Source of the DNA: CAVVSD01 sp963757125
GTDB lineage: Bacteria; Actinomycetota; Thermoleophilia; Solirubrobacterales; Solirubrobacteraceae
DNA length: 64,000 nt
Assembly: GCA_963757125.1 (NCBI GenBank)
Contig: CAVWQP010000009.1
Location: forward strand, 1,116,001-1,180,000
Direction of reading: 5' to 3'
The notes under the pieces were generated by a model that worked only from the letters and a program-made list of their open reading frames with translations, ran no database searches and had not been told where the DNA came from. How positions within the stretch are numbered: the stretch's first letter is position 1; the number at the start of each line of letters is the position of its first letter. This document shows, piece after piece, positions 1-9,917 of the stretch. Made by a program: the position numbers and the translations under genes.

Positions 1-240
1 CAGCGGCTGCTGCCGGGCATCCCCGACGCGCCGCTGAACTACGTCGCCGGAGCGGTCGGCGTGAAGCCCTGGGACCTCGCGCTGGGCACCGCGATCGGCG
101 TCGCGCCCCGGGCGTTCGCGTACACCGCGCTGGGCGACGCGATCGGCGATCGCTCGACCGCGCAGCTGGTCGCGTCGCTCGTGCTGCTCGGCCTCACCGG
201 GCTCCTCGGGCTGGTGCTTGCGCGCCGCGCCCTAAGCTGA
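1..240 (+). CDS. TVP38/TMEM64-family membrane protein, C-terminal fragment
   Basis: The reading frame is open from the first base of the window and ends at TGA 238-240, so only the last 79 residues are present. They contain RLLPGIPDAPLNYVAGAVGV followed by LGTAIGVAPRAFAY, the conserved core of the TVP38/TMEM64 (SNARE-associated, VTT domain) family, then one hydrophobic C-terminal helix ending in RRALS. Family members are polytopic inner-membrane proteins related to DedA and are thought to handle lipids or undecaprenyl phosphate; the exact substrate cannot be told here. The N-terminal two thirds lies outside the window. It runs in the same direction as cmk, and the promoter-like box of cmk overlaps its stop codon. 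Confidence 0.75.
   Translation, partial: QRLLPGIPDAPLNYVAGAVGVKPWDLALGTAIGVAPRAFAYTALGDAIGDRSTAQLVASLVLLGLTGLLGLVLARRALS
233..238 (+). promoter_or_regulatory. -10 box TAAGCT for cmk
   Basis: TAAGCT ends 10 nt before the cmk ATG, a spacing that would give a leaderless or nearly leaderless mRNA. No convincing -35 is seen. It overlaps the end of the preceding gene. Confidence 0.5.
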
Positions 241-248
241 CGCCGCCC

Positions 249-836
249 ATGCTCATCGCGATCGACGGACCCGCAGGCGCGGGGAAGTCCACCGTCGCGC
301 GCGCGGTCGCCCGCGCGCTCGACTTCGAATTCCTGGACTCCGGCGCCATGTACCGCGCCGCGGCGCTCGCTGCGCTGCGCGGCGACGACCCCACCCGCGT
401 CCAGGTGACGCTGGGGGAGCGGGTGCTGCTCGGCGACGAGGACGTGACGGAGGAGATCCGCACGCCGGAGGTCACCGAGATGGCGTCGAAGGTCAGCGCG
501 GACCCGGCGGTCCGCGAGGCGCTCGTCGATCGTCAGCGCGAGATCATCGCGGCCGGCGACCACGTCGCGGAGGGCCGCGACATCGGCACCGTCGTGTGGC
601 CCCAGGCGGAGCTGAAGGTCTTCCTCACCGCCACGCCGGAGGAGCGCGCCCGCCGTCGCGCGGACCAACTGGGCGCGGACTACGACGCGATCCTCGTCGA
701 GCAGGGCATCCGCGACGAGCGCGACCGCTCGCGCGAGCACTCGCCGCTGCTGCCGGCGCAGGACGCCGTCGAGCTCGACACGACCGGGCTGAGCCTCGAC
801 CAGGTCGTCCAGCACATCGTGGAGCTGGCGCGATGA
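249..836 (+). CDS. cmk: cytidylate kinase
   Basis: Cytidylate kinase phosphorylates CMP and dCMP with ATP in the cytoplasm to supply CTP/dCTP. The 195-residue protein has the P-loop GPAGAGKST at residues 7-15, the substrate motif DSGAMYR at 30-36 and EGRDIGTVV near 108. It is shorter than the E. coli enzyme (about 225 residues), mainly in the CMP-binding insert. The ATG was chosen because the P-loop follows immediately and a TAAGCT box lies 10 nt upstream. Its stop overlaps the der start by 4 nt (ATGA); the cmk-der pair is common in Actinomycetota and indicates translational coupling. Confidence 0.95.
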   Translation: MLIAIDGPAGAGKSTVARAVARALDFEFLDSGAMYRAAALAALRGDDPTRVQVTLGERVLLGDEDVTEEIRTPEVTEMASKVSADPAVREALVDRQREIIAAGDHVAEGRDIGTVVWPQAELKVFLTATPEERARRRADQLGADYDAILVEQGIRDERDRSREHSPLLPAQDAVELDTTGLSLDQVVQHIVELAR

Positions 837-2146
837 AGGTCGCCATCGTCGGCTATCCCAACGTCGGCAAGTCCTCGCTCGTCAACCGCCTGTCGGGGTC
901 GCGCACGGCGGTCGTGCACGAGCGCCCCGGCGTGACGCGTGACCGCAACGAGATCGTCACGGAGTGGAACGGACGGCGCTTCACGCTCGTCGACACCGGC
1001 GGCATGGACGAGCACGACCTCGATCCGATCGCCGGGTCGATCCGCGAACAGGCGCAGGCCGCGCTCTCCGACGCGCAGGCCGCGGTGCTCGTCATCGACG
1101 CCCGCGCCGGCGTGCGTCCCGGCGACGAGGAGGTCGCCGACCTCCTGCGCCGCTCCAAGCTGCCCGTGCTCGTCGCGGCCAACAAGGTCGACGACGTCAA
1201 GGACATGCCGCTCGCCGACGACGCGTATCGCCTGGGACTCGGCGACCCCGTCGCCGTGTCGGCGGCACAGGGCCTCGGGACGGGCGACCTGCTGGACCGC
1301 ATCGTCGAGCTGCTGCCCGAGGACGAGCCCGAGGAGGAGGAGGGCATCGTGCGCCTCGCCGTCATCGGGCGCCCGAACGTCGGCAAGTCCTCGCTGGTGA
1401 ACAAGTTCCTGGGCGCCGAGCGGGTCATCGTGTCCGACGTCGCGGGGACGACCCGCGACGCGATCGACCTCCCGCTGGAGGTCGACGGCCGCCGGGTCAT
1501 CCTCGTGGACACCGCCGGCCTGCGCCGTCAGGCCAAGGTCTCGCAGGACGTCGAGTACTACACGGCGCTGCGCTCGCAGCGGGCGGCGGAGCGCGCGGAC
1601 GTCGCGATCGTCGTCTGCGACGCGACCGAGGGCGTGACCTCGCAGGACTTCCGTGTCGCCGAGCTGGCGATGGGCGCGAACTGCGCGACCGTCGTCGTCC
1701 TCAACAAGTGGGACGTCACCGAGATGGACGAGGACGACCTCATCCACGAGCGCGCCAAGGTCCACCAGAAGCTGCGCCAGCGGCCCAAGGTGCTGACGGT
1801 CAGCGCGAAGACCGGTCGCAGCCTGGATCGCGTGCTGCGCGAGGCGCTCGCGCTCGCCGACCGGGCGACGAACCGCGTTCCCACGCCGGAGCTCAACCGC
1901 TGGCTGTCGGAGACGCTGCAGGCCCGCCAGCCGCCGATGAAGCAGGGCCATCGCCTCAAGCTGATCTACGCCGCGCAGATCGGGCAGCGCCCGCCGCGCT
2001 TCGCGATCCAGGTCAACAACCGGGCACGGGTCACCCGCGAGTACGCCTACTTCCTCGAGAACCGGCTGCGGGCGCGGTTCGGCCTCGACGGCGTCCCGGT
2101 GATCATCGACTTCAACGAGCGCAAGCAGCGCCGCAGCGAGCGCTAG
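833..2146 (+). CDS. der: ribosome biogenesis GTPase Der (EngA)
   Basis: Der is a double-GTPase needed for 50S subunit maturation. The 437-residue product carries two complete G domains: GYPNVGKSS at 7-15 with DTGG and NKVDD in the first, and GRPNVGKSS near 178 with DTAGLRR and NKWD in the second. A KH-like RNA-binding C-terminal domain follows (about residues 345-437, ending in VPVIIDFNERKQRR). An acidic linker (EDEPEEEEG) separates the two G domains. Length and architecture are typical. The start overlaps cmk (ATGA). Its TAG shares a CTAG tetranucleotide with the stop codon of the convergent fmt gene. Confidence 0.97.
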   Translation: MKVAIVGYPNVGKSSLVNRLSGSRTAVVHERPGVTRDRNEIVTEWNGRRFTLVDTGGMDEHDLDPIAGSIREQAQAALSDAQAAVLVIDARAGVRPGDEEVADLLRRSKLPVLVAANKVDDVKDMPLADDAYRLGLGDPVAVSAAQGLGTGDLLDRIVELLPEDEPEEEEGIVRLAVIGRPNVGKSSLVNKFLGAERVIVSDVAGTTRDAIDLPLEVDGRRVILVDTAGLRRQAKVSQDVEYYTALRSQRAAERADVAIVVCDATEGVTSQDFRVAELAMGANCATVVVLNKWDVTEMDEDDLIHERAKVHQKLRQRPKVLTVSAKTGRSLDRVLREALALADRATNRVPTPELNRWLSETLQARQPPMKQGHRLKLIYAAQIGQRPPRFAIQVNNRARVTREYAYFLENRLRARFGLDGVPVIIDFNERKQRRSER

Positions 2147-2939
2147 CGGCCGCGGAGGTACGCGGCTGCGTCCATGGGCTTGCCGCCCGGCGGCTGGACC
2201 TCCAGGAGGTCCAGGCCGTGCCAGGAGACCGCTCCGCCCGCCCCTCGCCGGCGCGGGCGCGCAGGACGCCGAGCCACGAGCCGTCGTCGAGCTGGACGCG
2301 GGCGCCGATGTGCGGGTGCAGCGCGCGGACGATCCGCTCGTTGACCTCCGGCGGCGCCTCCGGATCGAGCGTGCGGTCCTCGGCGGTGATGCGCTCCGCG
2401 TACGTCACGCCCTCGCCGGGCTGGTCGACCCAGGGCGGGGACTCGTCCAGCGCGCGCGTCAGCAGCCGGGCGCCGGCGGCCTGCAGGCGCGGTGCGAGCG
2501 TCCCGTACGTGTCGTCGCCGCCGATCGGCAGCGCCTCGCTCAGGCACACCGGGCCGGCGTCGAGCTCCTCGGCGAGGCGCATGATCGACACGCCGGTCTC
2601 GGCGTCGCCGGCCATGATCGCCCGCTCGACGGGGGCCGCCCCGCGCCAGCGGGGCAGGAGGGACGGGTGGAGGTTGAGGACCCCGCGGCTCAGGAGCGGT
2701 TCGCGGACCAGCGCGCCGTAGGCGCAGAGCACGACGTCTCCGGGCGGCAGCTCGATCGCGTTGACATCCTCGGGCTGGAGGACGTCGATGCCCAGCTCGC
2801 GCGCCGTGTCGGCGACCGGCGGCGCCGCGAGCCGGCGACCGCGCCCCCTGGGGGCGTCGGGCCGCGTCACGACGAGCTCCGGTGCAGGGAGGAGCTTGAG
2901 CACCTCGGCGGCGAACGCTGAGGTGCCGAGGTAGATCAA
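2143..2939 (-). pseudogene. fmt: methionyl-tRNA formyltransferase, frameshifted near the 3' end as read
   Basis: Fmt formylates initiator Met-tRNA from 10-formyl-THF. The TTG start overlaps the def stop as TTGA and is followed by IYLGTSAFAAEVL. The catalytic region NLHPSLLPRWRGAAPVERAI and the later Asp (ELDAGPV) are intact. The C-terminal motif SWHGLDLLEVQPPGGKPM is present but in a different frame: one base appears to be missing in the G-rich stretch around 2230-2255. Span length is 3n+2, so restoring one base gives a 265-residue protein, rather short for the family (about 310). As read, the original frame continues past the proper end to a stop at 2112. Either a sequence error or a real C-terminal mutation; the gene would be functional if corrected. 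Confidence 0.85.
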
Positions 2940-3505
2940 GCCGGCTGCATCTCCCGCAGCGCGCGCATCGCGGCCTTGCGCTGGTCCTTCGTCGTGCGGT
3001 CGAGGATGAGGACGCCGTCCAGGTGGTCGAGCTCGTGCTGGATCACGCGTGCCTCGAGCCCGGAGGCCTCCACGACGATCTCCTCGCCGTGCTCGTCGCG
3101 GGCCTTCACGCGGACGTGCACCGGACGCTCGACGTCGACGTGCACGGCAGGGAGGCTCAGGCAGCCCTCCTCGAGCGTCTCGGTCTCCTCGCCGGACCAC
3201 ACGATCTCGGGGTTGACGAGCGCGTTGAGCGGGCTCTCGGGCTCGACGCGGTAGACGAGCACGCGGTGCGACACGCCGACCTGCGGCGCGGCGAGGCCGA
3301 TGCCCATCGCGTCGTGCATGAGGTGGCCCATCCGCCGCACCTCCTCGCGGAGCTCGTCGTCGAAGCGGTCGACCTCGCGGGCGCGGGTGCGCAGCACCGG
3401 ATCGCCGAGCTTGCGGACGTGCGCGAGCGCCGCGCTGCGTCGTGCGCGGACCTCGGGATCGAGCTCTTCGGTCTCGACCTGCTCTTCTTCTTCGACCTCG
3501 GCCAT
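2936..3505 (-). CDS. def: peptide deformylase
   Basis: Peptide deformylase removes the N-formyl group from nascent proteins and acts after Fmt, whose gene overlaps it by 4 nt. The 189-residue protein has the three metal/active-site motifs in order: GIGLAAPQVG near 69, EEGCLSLP near 115 (metal Cys) and HELDHLDGV near 160 (two His and the catalytic Glu). An acidic N-terminal tail (MAEVEEEEQVETEELDP) precedes the fold. A TAAACT box 7 nt before the ATG overlaps the stop codon of priA, so def-fmt may have their own leaderless promoter while also lying downstream of priA. Confidence 0.96.
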   Translation of the reverse strand: MAEVEEEEQVETEELDPEVRARRSAALAHVRKLGDPVLRTRAREVDRFDDELREEVRRMGHLMHDAMGIGLAAPQVGVSHRVLVYRVEPESPLNALVNPEIVWSGEETETLEEGCLSLPAVHVDVERPVHVRVKARDEHGEEIVVEASGLEARVIQHELDHLDGVLILDRTTKDQRKAAMRALREMQPA

Positions 3506-3512
3506 CGCTCTC

Positions 3513-3518
3513 AGTTTA
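3513..3518 (-). promoter_or_regulatory. -10 box TAAACT for def-fmt
   Basis: TAAACT on the minus strand ends 7 nt before the def ATG. Its first three bases are the TAA stop codon of priA, so the promoter would be built into the end of the upstream gene. Confidence 0.5.
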
Positions 3519-5582
3519 TTGGGGGTCGACGTCGACCGAGAGAGCGACGCCCTTCATGCGCACGGCGTCGACGGCCGCGCCCACCGAGCGGACCGCGGCG
3601 CGGCGCGTCGTCGTCTTCAGGAGCAGCTGCGCGCGCTCCCGGCCGCGCAGGCGGAACAGCGGCGCGGGGCCCAGGACGGTGGCGTGCTCGACGCGCCCGG
3701 CGATGAGCGTCGCCGCCTCGAACGCACGCGCCTGCTCCTCGGCGGAGCAGACGACGCGCACGAGCGTCGAGAACGGGGGATAGGAGAGGGCCTCGCGGCG
3801 CGCGAGCTCGCCCTCGAGGAAGCCGTCGGCGTCGTGGCGGGCCGCGGCGGCGATCGATGCGGCGTCGGGCGCCAGGGTCTGGACGAGCACGGAGCCGCCC
3901 TCGGCGCCGCGCCCCGCGCGCCCCGCGAGCTGTGCCACGAGCGCGAAGGTGCGCTCCTCGGCGCGGAAGTCGGGGAACCGCAGCGTCGCGTCCGCGTCCA
4001 CGACCACCCCGAGCCCGACGTCAGGGAAGTCGTGGCCCTTGGCGACCATCTGCGTCCCCACCAGCACGGCGCGCTCGGAGCGCTCGAACGCCCGCAGGAC
4101 CGACCCCGGATCGGCGACGTCGGCGTCGAGGCGCAGCACGTCGTGCCCGAGCGCGAGCAGGTCGTGCTCGAGGCGCTCGGTGCCGGTCCCGTGGCGGGCC
4201 ACGCTCACCGACCCGCACTCGCTGCACACCTCGGGCACGCGCTCGCGGTGGCCGCAGTGGTGGCAGGCCAGCGTGCGGCCGGCGCGGTGCAGGACGAGCG
4301 ACACGTCGCAGTTCGGGCAGCTCCAGGCGTGGCCGCAGACGCGGCAGTCCAGGAAGTTCGACCAGCCGCGCCGGTTGAGCAGCACGATCGCCTTCCGGGC
4401 GTCGGTCAGCGCGTGGACCGTCCGCGGGTGCAGCGCGCCGTCGGTGCCGCGCATGTCGACGATCTCGACCTCCGGGAGCGACTGGCCGTCGACGCGCCGC
4501 GGGAGGCGCAGTCGCCGCAGCGCCCTGACGCTCTCCGGGCGCGGCGTCGCGCTGCCGACGAGCAGCACCGCGTCGTGGTCGGCCGCGCGCTTCCAGGCGA
4601 CGCGCCGGGCGTCGTAGCGCGGGTCGCCCTCGTGCTTGTAGGAGGCGTCGTGCTCCTCGTCGACGACGACGAGCCCGATGTCGGCGATCGGCGCGAAGAT
4701 CGCCGAGCGCGGGCCGACGCAGACCTGCGCCTCACCGGCGCGCAGCCGGTGCCACTCGTCGCGGCGCTCCCCGGCCGAGAGCTTGGAGTGCAGGACGGCG
4801 ACGGTGTCGCCGAAGCGGTCGGCGAAGCGCGAGACGATCTGCGGCGTCAGCGCGATCTCGGGCACGAGCACGATCGCGCCGCGCCCCTGGGCGAGCGCCG
4901 CGGCCGCGGCCTGCAGGTAGACCTCCGTCTTGCCCGAGCCGGTGACGCCGTGCAGCAGGAGCCGCGCAGGATCGCGTGCAGCGATCGCCGCCTCGATCTC
5001 GGCGAGCGCGACCGCCTGGTCGGCGGTGAGCTCCGGCTGCGCCCGCCGCGCGCCGACGGCGGCGTGCTCGGGTGCGCGGCGCACGGCGCGGCGCTCGAGC
5101 CGGACGAGCCCGCGGCGCTCGAGGCGCCGCAGCGCGGGGAGGTCCCCTCCGGCGACCCGCGGCGCCGACACCGACGCGAGCAGCGCGGCCTGGCGCTCCG
5201 TGAGGCCGTCGGGCGGGCCGATCGCCTCCGCCCACCACGCCATGCGCGCCTTCGCGCCGGGGTGCGGCGAGACGAGCGAGAGCCCGCGCGCCGGCGTCGA
5301 GCAGTACTCGACCGCGATCCAGCCCGCGAGCTCGACGAGATCGACGGGCAGCTCCGCGTCGAGCACCTCGCGCGGCGCGACGAGCCGGTCGTCGGCGACC
5401 TCGGACTCCTCGGCGATGCCGACGACGACGCCGAGCACGTCGCGGTGGCCGAACGGGACGACGAGCATCGACCCCACGTCGACGCCCTCGGGCCGCAGGT
5501 AGTCGAACGGCCCGCGCAGCGCACGGGCCGTCGTGATGGGCTCGACCCTTGCGACCGGCGGCACCCGACCAGTGTCCATCAT
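3516..5582 (-). CDS. priA: primosomal protein N' (replication restart helicase PriA)
   Basis: PriA recognises stalled forks and reloads the replisome. The 688-residue protein starts with a 3'-DNA-binding region (PITTARALRGPFDYL, VPFGHRDVLGVVVG). The helicase motor has Walker A GVTGSGKTEV near 211, DEEHDASYK near 307 and a classic zinc-binding insert with paired cysteines (CRVCGHAWSCPNCD, then CHHCGHRERVPEVCSECG). Two adjacent ATG codons fit as start; longer in-frame extensions upstream would run across the rsmB promoter and add no homology. It is divergent from rsmB with essentially no spacer. The order priA-def-fmt with rsmB nearby is a familiar cluster in bacteria. Confidence 0.95.
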   Translation of the reverse strand: MMDTGRVPPVARVEPITTARALRGPFDYLRPEGVDVGSMLVVPFGHRDVLGVVVGIAEESEVADDRLVAPREVLDAELPVDLVELAGWIAVEYCSTPARGLSLVSPHPGAKARMAWWAEAIGPPDGLTERQAALLASVSAPRVAGGDLPALRRLERRGLVRLERRAVRRAPEHAAVGARRAQPELTADQAVALAEIEAAIAARDPARLLLHGVTGSGKTEVYLQAAAAALAQGRGAIVLVPEIALTPQIVSRFADRFGDTVAVLHSKLSAGERRDEWHRLRAGEAQVCVGPRSAIFAPIADIGLVVVDEEHDASYKHEGDPRYDARRVAWKRAADHDAVLLVGSATPRPESVRALRRLRLPRRVDGQSLPEVEIVDMRGTDGALHPRTVHALTDARKAIVLLNRRGWSNFLDCRVCGHAWSCPNCDVSLVLHRAGRTLACHHCGHRERVPEVCSECGSVSVARHGTGTERLEHDLLALGHDVLRLDADVADPGSVLRAFERSERAVLVGTQMVAKGHDFPDVGLGVVVDADATLRFPDFRAEERTFALVAQLAGRAGRGAEGGSVLVQTLAPDAASIAAAARHDADGFLEGELARREALSYPPFSTLVRVVCSAEEQARAFEAATLIAGRVEHATVLGPAPLFRLRGRERAQLLLKTTTRRAAVRSVGAAVDAVRMKGVALSVDVDPQ

Positions 5583-5590
5583 GAGGCGGC

Positions 5591-5596
5591 TAGCCT
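5591..5596 (+). promoter_or_regulatory. -10 box TAGCCT for rsmB
   Basis: TAGCCT lies 11 nt before a GTG (5608) that begins the conserved part of RsmB. If this box is used, the ATG at 5581 lies upstream of the transcript and cannot be the start. Confidence 0.4.
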
Positions 5597-5607
5597 CGGC
5601 GTCGGTC

Positions 5608-6873
<1,266 letters not shown>

Positions 6874-6890
6874 TGCGGCAGGATGGGGAG

Positions 6891-7103
6891 ATGGACCTCG
6901 GCCCGACGTGCCCTGGCTGCGGTGAGCCGTGGCTGCGGCCCACGAACCTCCCGGGCCGCTATCGCTGCGTGAACTGCCTGCACCGCTTCGAGCTCGTCTC
7001 CGTGTGCCCGCAGTGCGGAGAGCACTCGACGATCGTGCGCATGTCCAACACGGCGATCATGCGCTGCGTCCACTGCGACTCCTCGATGCTGCAGCCGATA
7101 TGA
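6891..7103 (+). CDS. small zinc-ribbon protein
   Basis: A 70-residue protein with four CxxC pairs: CPGC, CVNC, CPQC and CVHC, enough for two zinc ribbons. No enzyme motif is present. The ATG at 6891 has a purine-rich ribosome-binding sequence (GGATGGGGAG) just upstream; an earlier ATG at 6873 overlapping the rsmB stop would add six residues. It overlaps the rpe ATG (ATGA at the end). The protein is probably a cytoplasmic nucleic-acid or protein-binding adapter. Its position between rsmB and rpe gives no firm clue, and I do not recognise a named family. Confidence 0.75.
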   Translation: MDLGPTCPGCGEPWLRPTNLPGRYRCVNCLHRFELVSVCPQCGEHSTIVRMSNTAIMRCVHCDSSMLQPI

Positions 7104-7762
7104 GCCGGATCCGCGTCGCGCCCTCGATCCTCTCGGCCGACTTCGCGCAGCTCGGCGACCAGGTCCGCCTCGTCGTCGACGCGGGGGCCAGCGTGATCCA
7201 TGTCGACGTCATGGACGGGCACTTCGTCCCGCCGATCACGCTCGGCCCGGTCGTCGTCGGCGCGCTGCGCGACGCCCTCGCGGACGAGGTCTTCCTCGAC
7301 TGCCATCTCATGATCGAGCGTCCCGAGCGCCAGATCGAGGAGTTCGTGAACGCCGGCGCCGACGGCATCACGATCCACGCCGAGGCGACGCCGCACCTGC
7401 ACAGCGTGCTGACGCAGATCCGCGAGGGCGACTGCCGCGCCGGCCTCGCCTGCAACCCGGGCACGCCGATCGCCTACCACGAGACGCTCGAGGGCTTCTA
7501 CGACCTCGCGCTGGTCATGACGGTCAACCCCGGCTGGGGCGGTCAGACGTTCATCCCGCAGATGCTGGAGAAGGTCCGATCGCTACGCGCGCGCCTCGGC
7601 GCCGACGCCGTCATCGAGGTCGACGGCGGGATCGACCCGGAGACGGCTCGCACATGCGTCCAGGCGGGAGCCACCTGGCTCGTGGCCGGCTCAGCCATCT
7701 TCGGAGCAGACGACCCTGCACAGGCCTACAACCAGATCGCCACATCGGCGGAGTGGGGCTAG
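7100..7762 (+). CDS. rpe: ribulose-phosphate 3-epimerase
   Basis: Rpe interconverts ribulose-5-phosphate and xylulose-5-phosphate in the pentose phosphate pathway. The 220-residue TIM barrel has the starting motif APSILSADFA, metal ligands in HVDVMDGHFVPP and CHLMIERP, the flexible-loop motif MTVNPGWGGQ and the Asp of EVDGGID. All catalytic positions look intact. The ATG overlaps the TGA of the zinc-ribbon gene. Riboflavin synthesis, encoded about 13 kb downstream, uses ribulose-5-phosphate, but there is no sign of linked regulation. Confidence 0.96.
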   Translation: MSRIRVAPSILSADFAQLGDQVRLVVDAGASVIHVDVMDGHFVPPITLGPVVVGALRDALADEVFLDCHLMIERPERQIEEFVNAGADGITIHAEATPHLHSVLTQIREGDCRAGLACNPGTPIAYHETLEGFYDLALVMTVNPGWGGQTFIPQMLEKVRSLRARLGADAVIEVDGGIDPETARTCVQAGATWLVAGSAIFGADDPAQAYNQIATSAEWG

Positions 7763-7803
7763 CCGTACCGGGGTCTCCGCCCGAGCGGGTCATCATCAAA
7801 CCT

Positions 7804-8163
7804 GTGGCGCACACCGTGCTCATCGTCGACGATCACCCGAGCTTTCGGGCGACCGCACGGATGCTGCTGGAGCTCGAGGGCTACGAGGTCGTCGGCGAGG
7901 CGCCGGACGGTCTGAGCGCCGTCGAGGAAGCGCGCCGCTTGCAGCCGGATCTCGTGCTGCTCGACGTCAACCTCCCCGACATCGACGGGTTCGACGTCGC
8001 GTCCCGGATCACGGTCGACGACGGCGCCCCCGCGGTGGTCCTCATCTCGAGCCGCGAGGGGGCGGATTTCGGCCCCCTGATCCGCCGCAGCGGCGCCCGG
8101 GGGTTCATCGCCAAGGCCGATCTCTCGGGCTCGGCGATCGAGGAGCTTCTCGCGTGCGGGTGA
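7804..8163 (+). CDS. single-domain response regulator (receiver only)
   Basis: A 119-residue CheY-like receiver with no output domain. VLIVDDHPSF supplies the acidic pocket, LLDVNLPDIDGF the phosphoacceptor Asp, VVLISS the switch Thr/Ser region and FIAKADL the conserved Lys. The GTG at 7804 was chosen because the first beta strand begins right after it; longer in-frame extensions would overlap rpe. It overlaps the histidine kinase gene by 10 nt and so belongs to the same transcription unit. A receiver without output next to a kinase suggests a phosphate sink or an intermediate that competes with the NarL-type regulator encoded downstream. Confidence 0.88.
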   Translation: MAHTVLIVDDHPSFRATARMLLELEGYEVVGEAPDGLSAVEEARRLQPDLVLLDVNLPDIDGFDVASRITVDDGAPAVVLISSREGADFGPLIRRSGARGFIAKADLSGSAIEELLACG

Positions 8164-9917
8164 GCGGGCTGCGCCCGGCGCTCGCGGCGATCGCGGGCAT
8201 CGGGGTGCTGCTGACGGGCATCGCCGTCGCGCTGTGCCTCACCGGCAATCACGTGGACTCGCGCGGCGTCGCCGCCGGCATCACGTTCGCCGTCATGGCC
8301 GGCTACATCGGCACGGGCCTGTTCGCATGGTCGCGCCGTCCGTCCAACCCGACCGGCGCGATCATGACCGCGGTCGGCTTCGCGTACTTCCTCTCCGCGC
8401 TGACGTCGTCCAACGACGACCTCGTCTTCACGATCGGGCTGCTGCTCGCGAACGTCTTCCTGATCGTCTCGCTGCACATGGTGCTCGCCTTCCCGACGGG
8501 CCACCTCGCGACCCGCGGGCTGCGCCGCCTCGTGGCGATCGCCTACGCGGCGTCGATCCTGCTGCAGCTCGGCTTCATGCTCGTGACGCCCGACCCGTGT
8601 CCCGAGTGCTCGCCGTCCACGCCGGACAACCTCTTCGCGGTCACCGACAACGGGTCGGCGTCGGACATCGTCCTCATCGTCGCCTCGGTCGTCGCCACCG
8701 GCATCCTCGCCGCGTCGGCGACGGTCCTCGTGCGGCGCTGGCGCGCCGCGACCAAGCCCGCCCGCCGGGCGCTCGGACCGGTGCTCTTCACGGGCCTCGC
8801 GCTGCTCGCCGCCCTCACCGCCCTCTTCGCCATCCAGGCCGTCGACAGCTCGGGCCCGGTCGTCGACGCGGCCGGCATCCCCGCGATGCTGGCGTTCGCC
8901 GCGCTGCCGTTCGCGTTCCTGGCCGGCCTGCTGCGCAACCGATGGTCGCGCGCCGGCGCGGTCGGCGAGCTGGTCGAGCGCCTCGGCGTCGAGCGCGCGT
9001 CGCTCACCGAGACGCTCGCCGACGCGATGGGCGATCCGACCCTCCGCCTCGCCTACTGGCTGCCGGAGCCGGAGCGCTTCGTCGACGGCACCGGCCGCAC
9101 CGTCGCGGTGCCCGGCGACGCCGATCCGGCGCGCGCGGCGACCATGGTCGAGCGCGACGGCGAGCGCATCGGCGCGCTCGTCCACGACCGCAGCCTCTGC
9201 GAGGAGCCCGAGCTCGTCAGCGCGGTGGCCGCGGCCGCAGCGCTCGCGATGGCCAACGAGCGCCTGGAGGCCGAGCTGCGCGCCCGGCTGGAGGATCTCA
9301 GCGAGTCGCGGGCCCGGCTCATCGAGACCGGTCTGGCCGAGCGCCGGCGTCTCGAGCGCGATCTGCACGACGGCGCCCAGCAGCGCCTCGTCGCCCTGTC
9401 GCTGCAGGTGCACGTCGCACGCGCCAAGCTCACGAGCGATCCCGAGGCCGCGGGCGCCATCCTCGACCGGGCGCGCGACGAGCTGCGCCTCGCCCTCGAG
9501 GAGCTGCGCGAGCTGGCCCGCGGCATCCATCCGGCCGTGCTGACCGACCGCGGGCTGGGCGCGGCGATCGCCGGCCTCGCGTCGCGGTTCCCGATGCCCG
9601 TGCAGGTGCTGTCGACGCCGCTGGCGCGGCTTCCCACGGCCGTCGAGGCGGCCGCCTACTTCGTCGTCGCCGAATCCCTGGCGAACATGGCCAAGCACGC
9701 GGGCGCGTCGCATGCGACCGTGCGCGTGGCGAGACAGAACGGCATCGCACTCGTGGAGGTCCACGACGACGGGTGCGGCGGTGCGTCGTTCGACGCGGGC
9801 AGCGGGCTCAAGGGCCTCGCGGATAGGCTCGCGGGCCTGGATGGCCGTCTCGAGGTCGTCAGTCCGCCCGGGGAGGGCACAACCGTCCGAGCGAGGATCC
9901 CATGCGAGTCGTCGTAG
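8154..9917 (+). CDS. membrane sensor histidine kinase, HisKA_3/NarX type
   Basis: The 587-residue protein has about eight predicted membrane helices in residues 7-260, a linker resembling a degenerate GAF domain, then a HisKA_3 dimerisation domain. The phosphoacceptor His sits in RDLHDGAQQRLVALSL near residue 403. An HATPase domain follows (VAESLANMAKHAGA N-box, DDGCGG, GSGLKGLADR). The multispan input domain without a periplasmic loop suggests sensing of a membrane-associated signal, such as envelope stress or a hydrophobic compound. It starts with GTG inside the receiver gene and overlaps the LuxR-type regulator by 16 nt, so the three are translationally coupled. Confidence 0.92.
   Translation: MRVSGLRPALAAIAGIGVLLTGIAVALCLTGNHVDSRGVAAGITFAVMAGYIGTGLFAWSRRPSNPTGAIMTAVGFAYFLSALTSSNDDLVFTIGLLLANVFLIVSLHMVLAFPTGHLATRGLRRLVAIAYAASILLQLGFMLVTPDPCPECSPSTPDNLFAVTDNGSASDIVLIVASVVATGILAASATVLVRRWRAATKPARRALGPVLFTGLALLAALTALFAIQAVDSSGPVVDAAGIPAMLAFAALPFAFLAGLLRNRWSRAGAVGELVERLGVERASLTETLADAMGDPTLRLAYWLPEPERFVDGTGRTVAVPGDADPARAATMVERDGERIGALVHDRSLCEEPELVSAVAAAAALAMANERLEAELRARLEDLSESRARLIETGLAERRRLERDLHDGAQQRLVALSLQVHVARAKLTSDPEAAGAILDRARDELRLALEELRELARGIHPAVLTDRGLGAAIAGLASRFPMPVQVLSTPLARLPTAVEAAAYFVVAESLANMAKHAGASHATVRVARQNGIALVEVHDDGCGGASFDAGSGLKGLADRLAGLDGRLEVVSPPGEGTTVRARIPCESS

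Noticed and set aside
7654..7803. N-terminal extension of the receiver-only regulator
   Set aside because: The extra 50 residues overlap rpe in another frame and show no homology to receivers.
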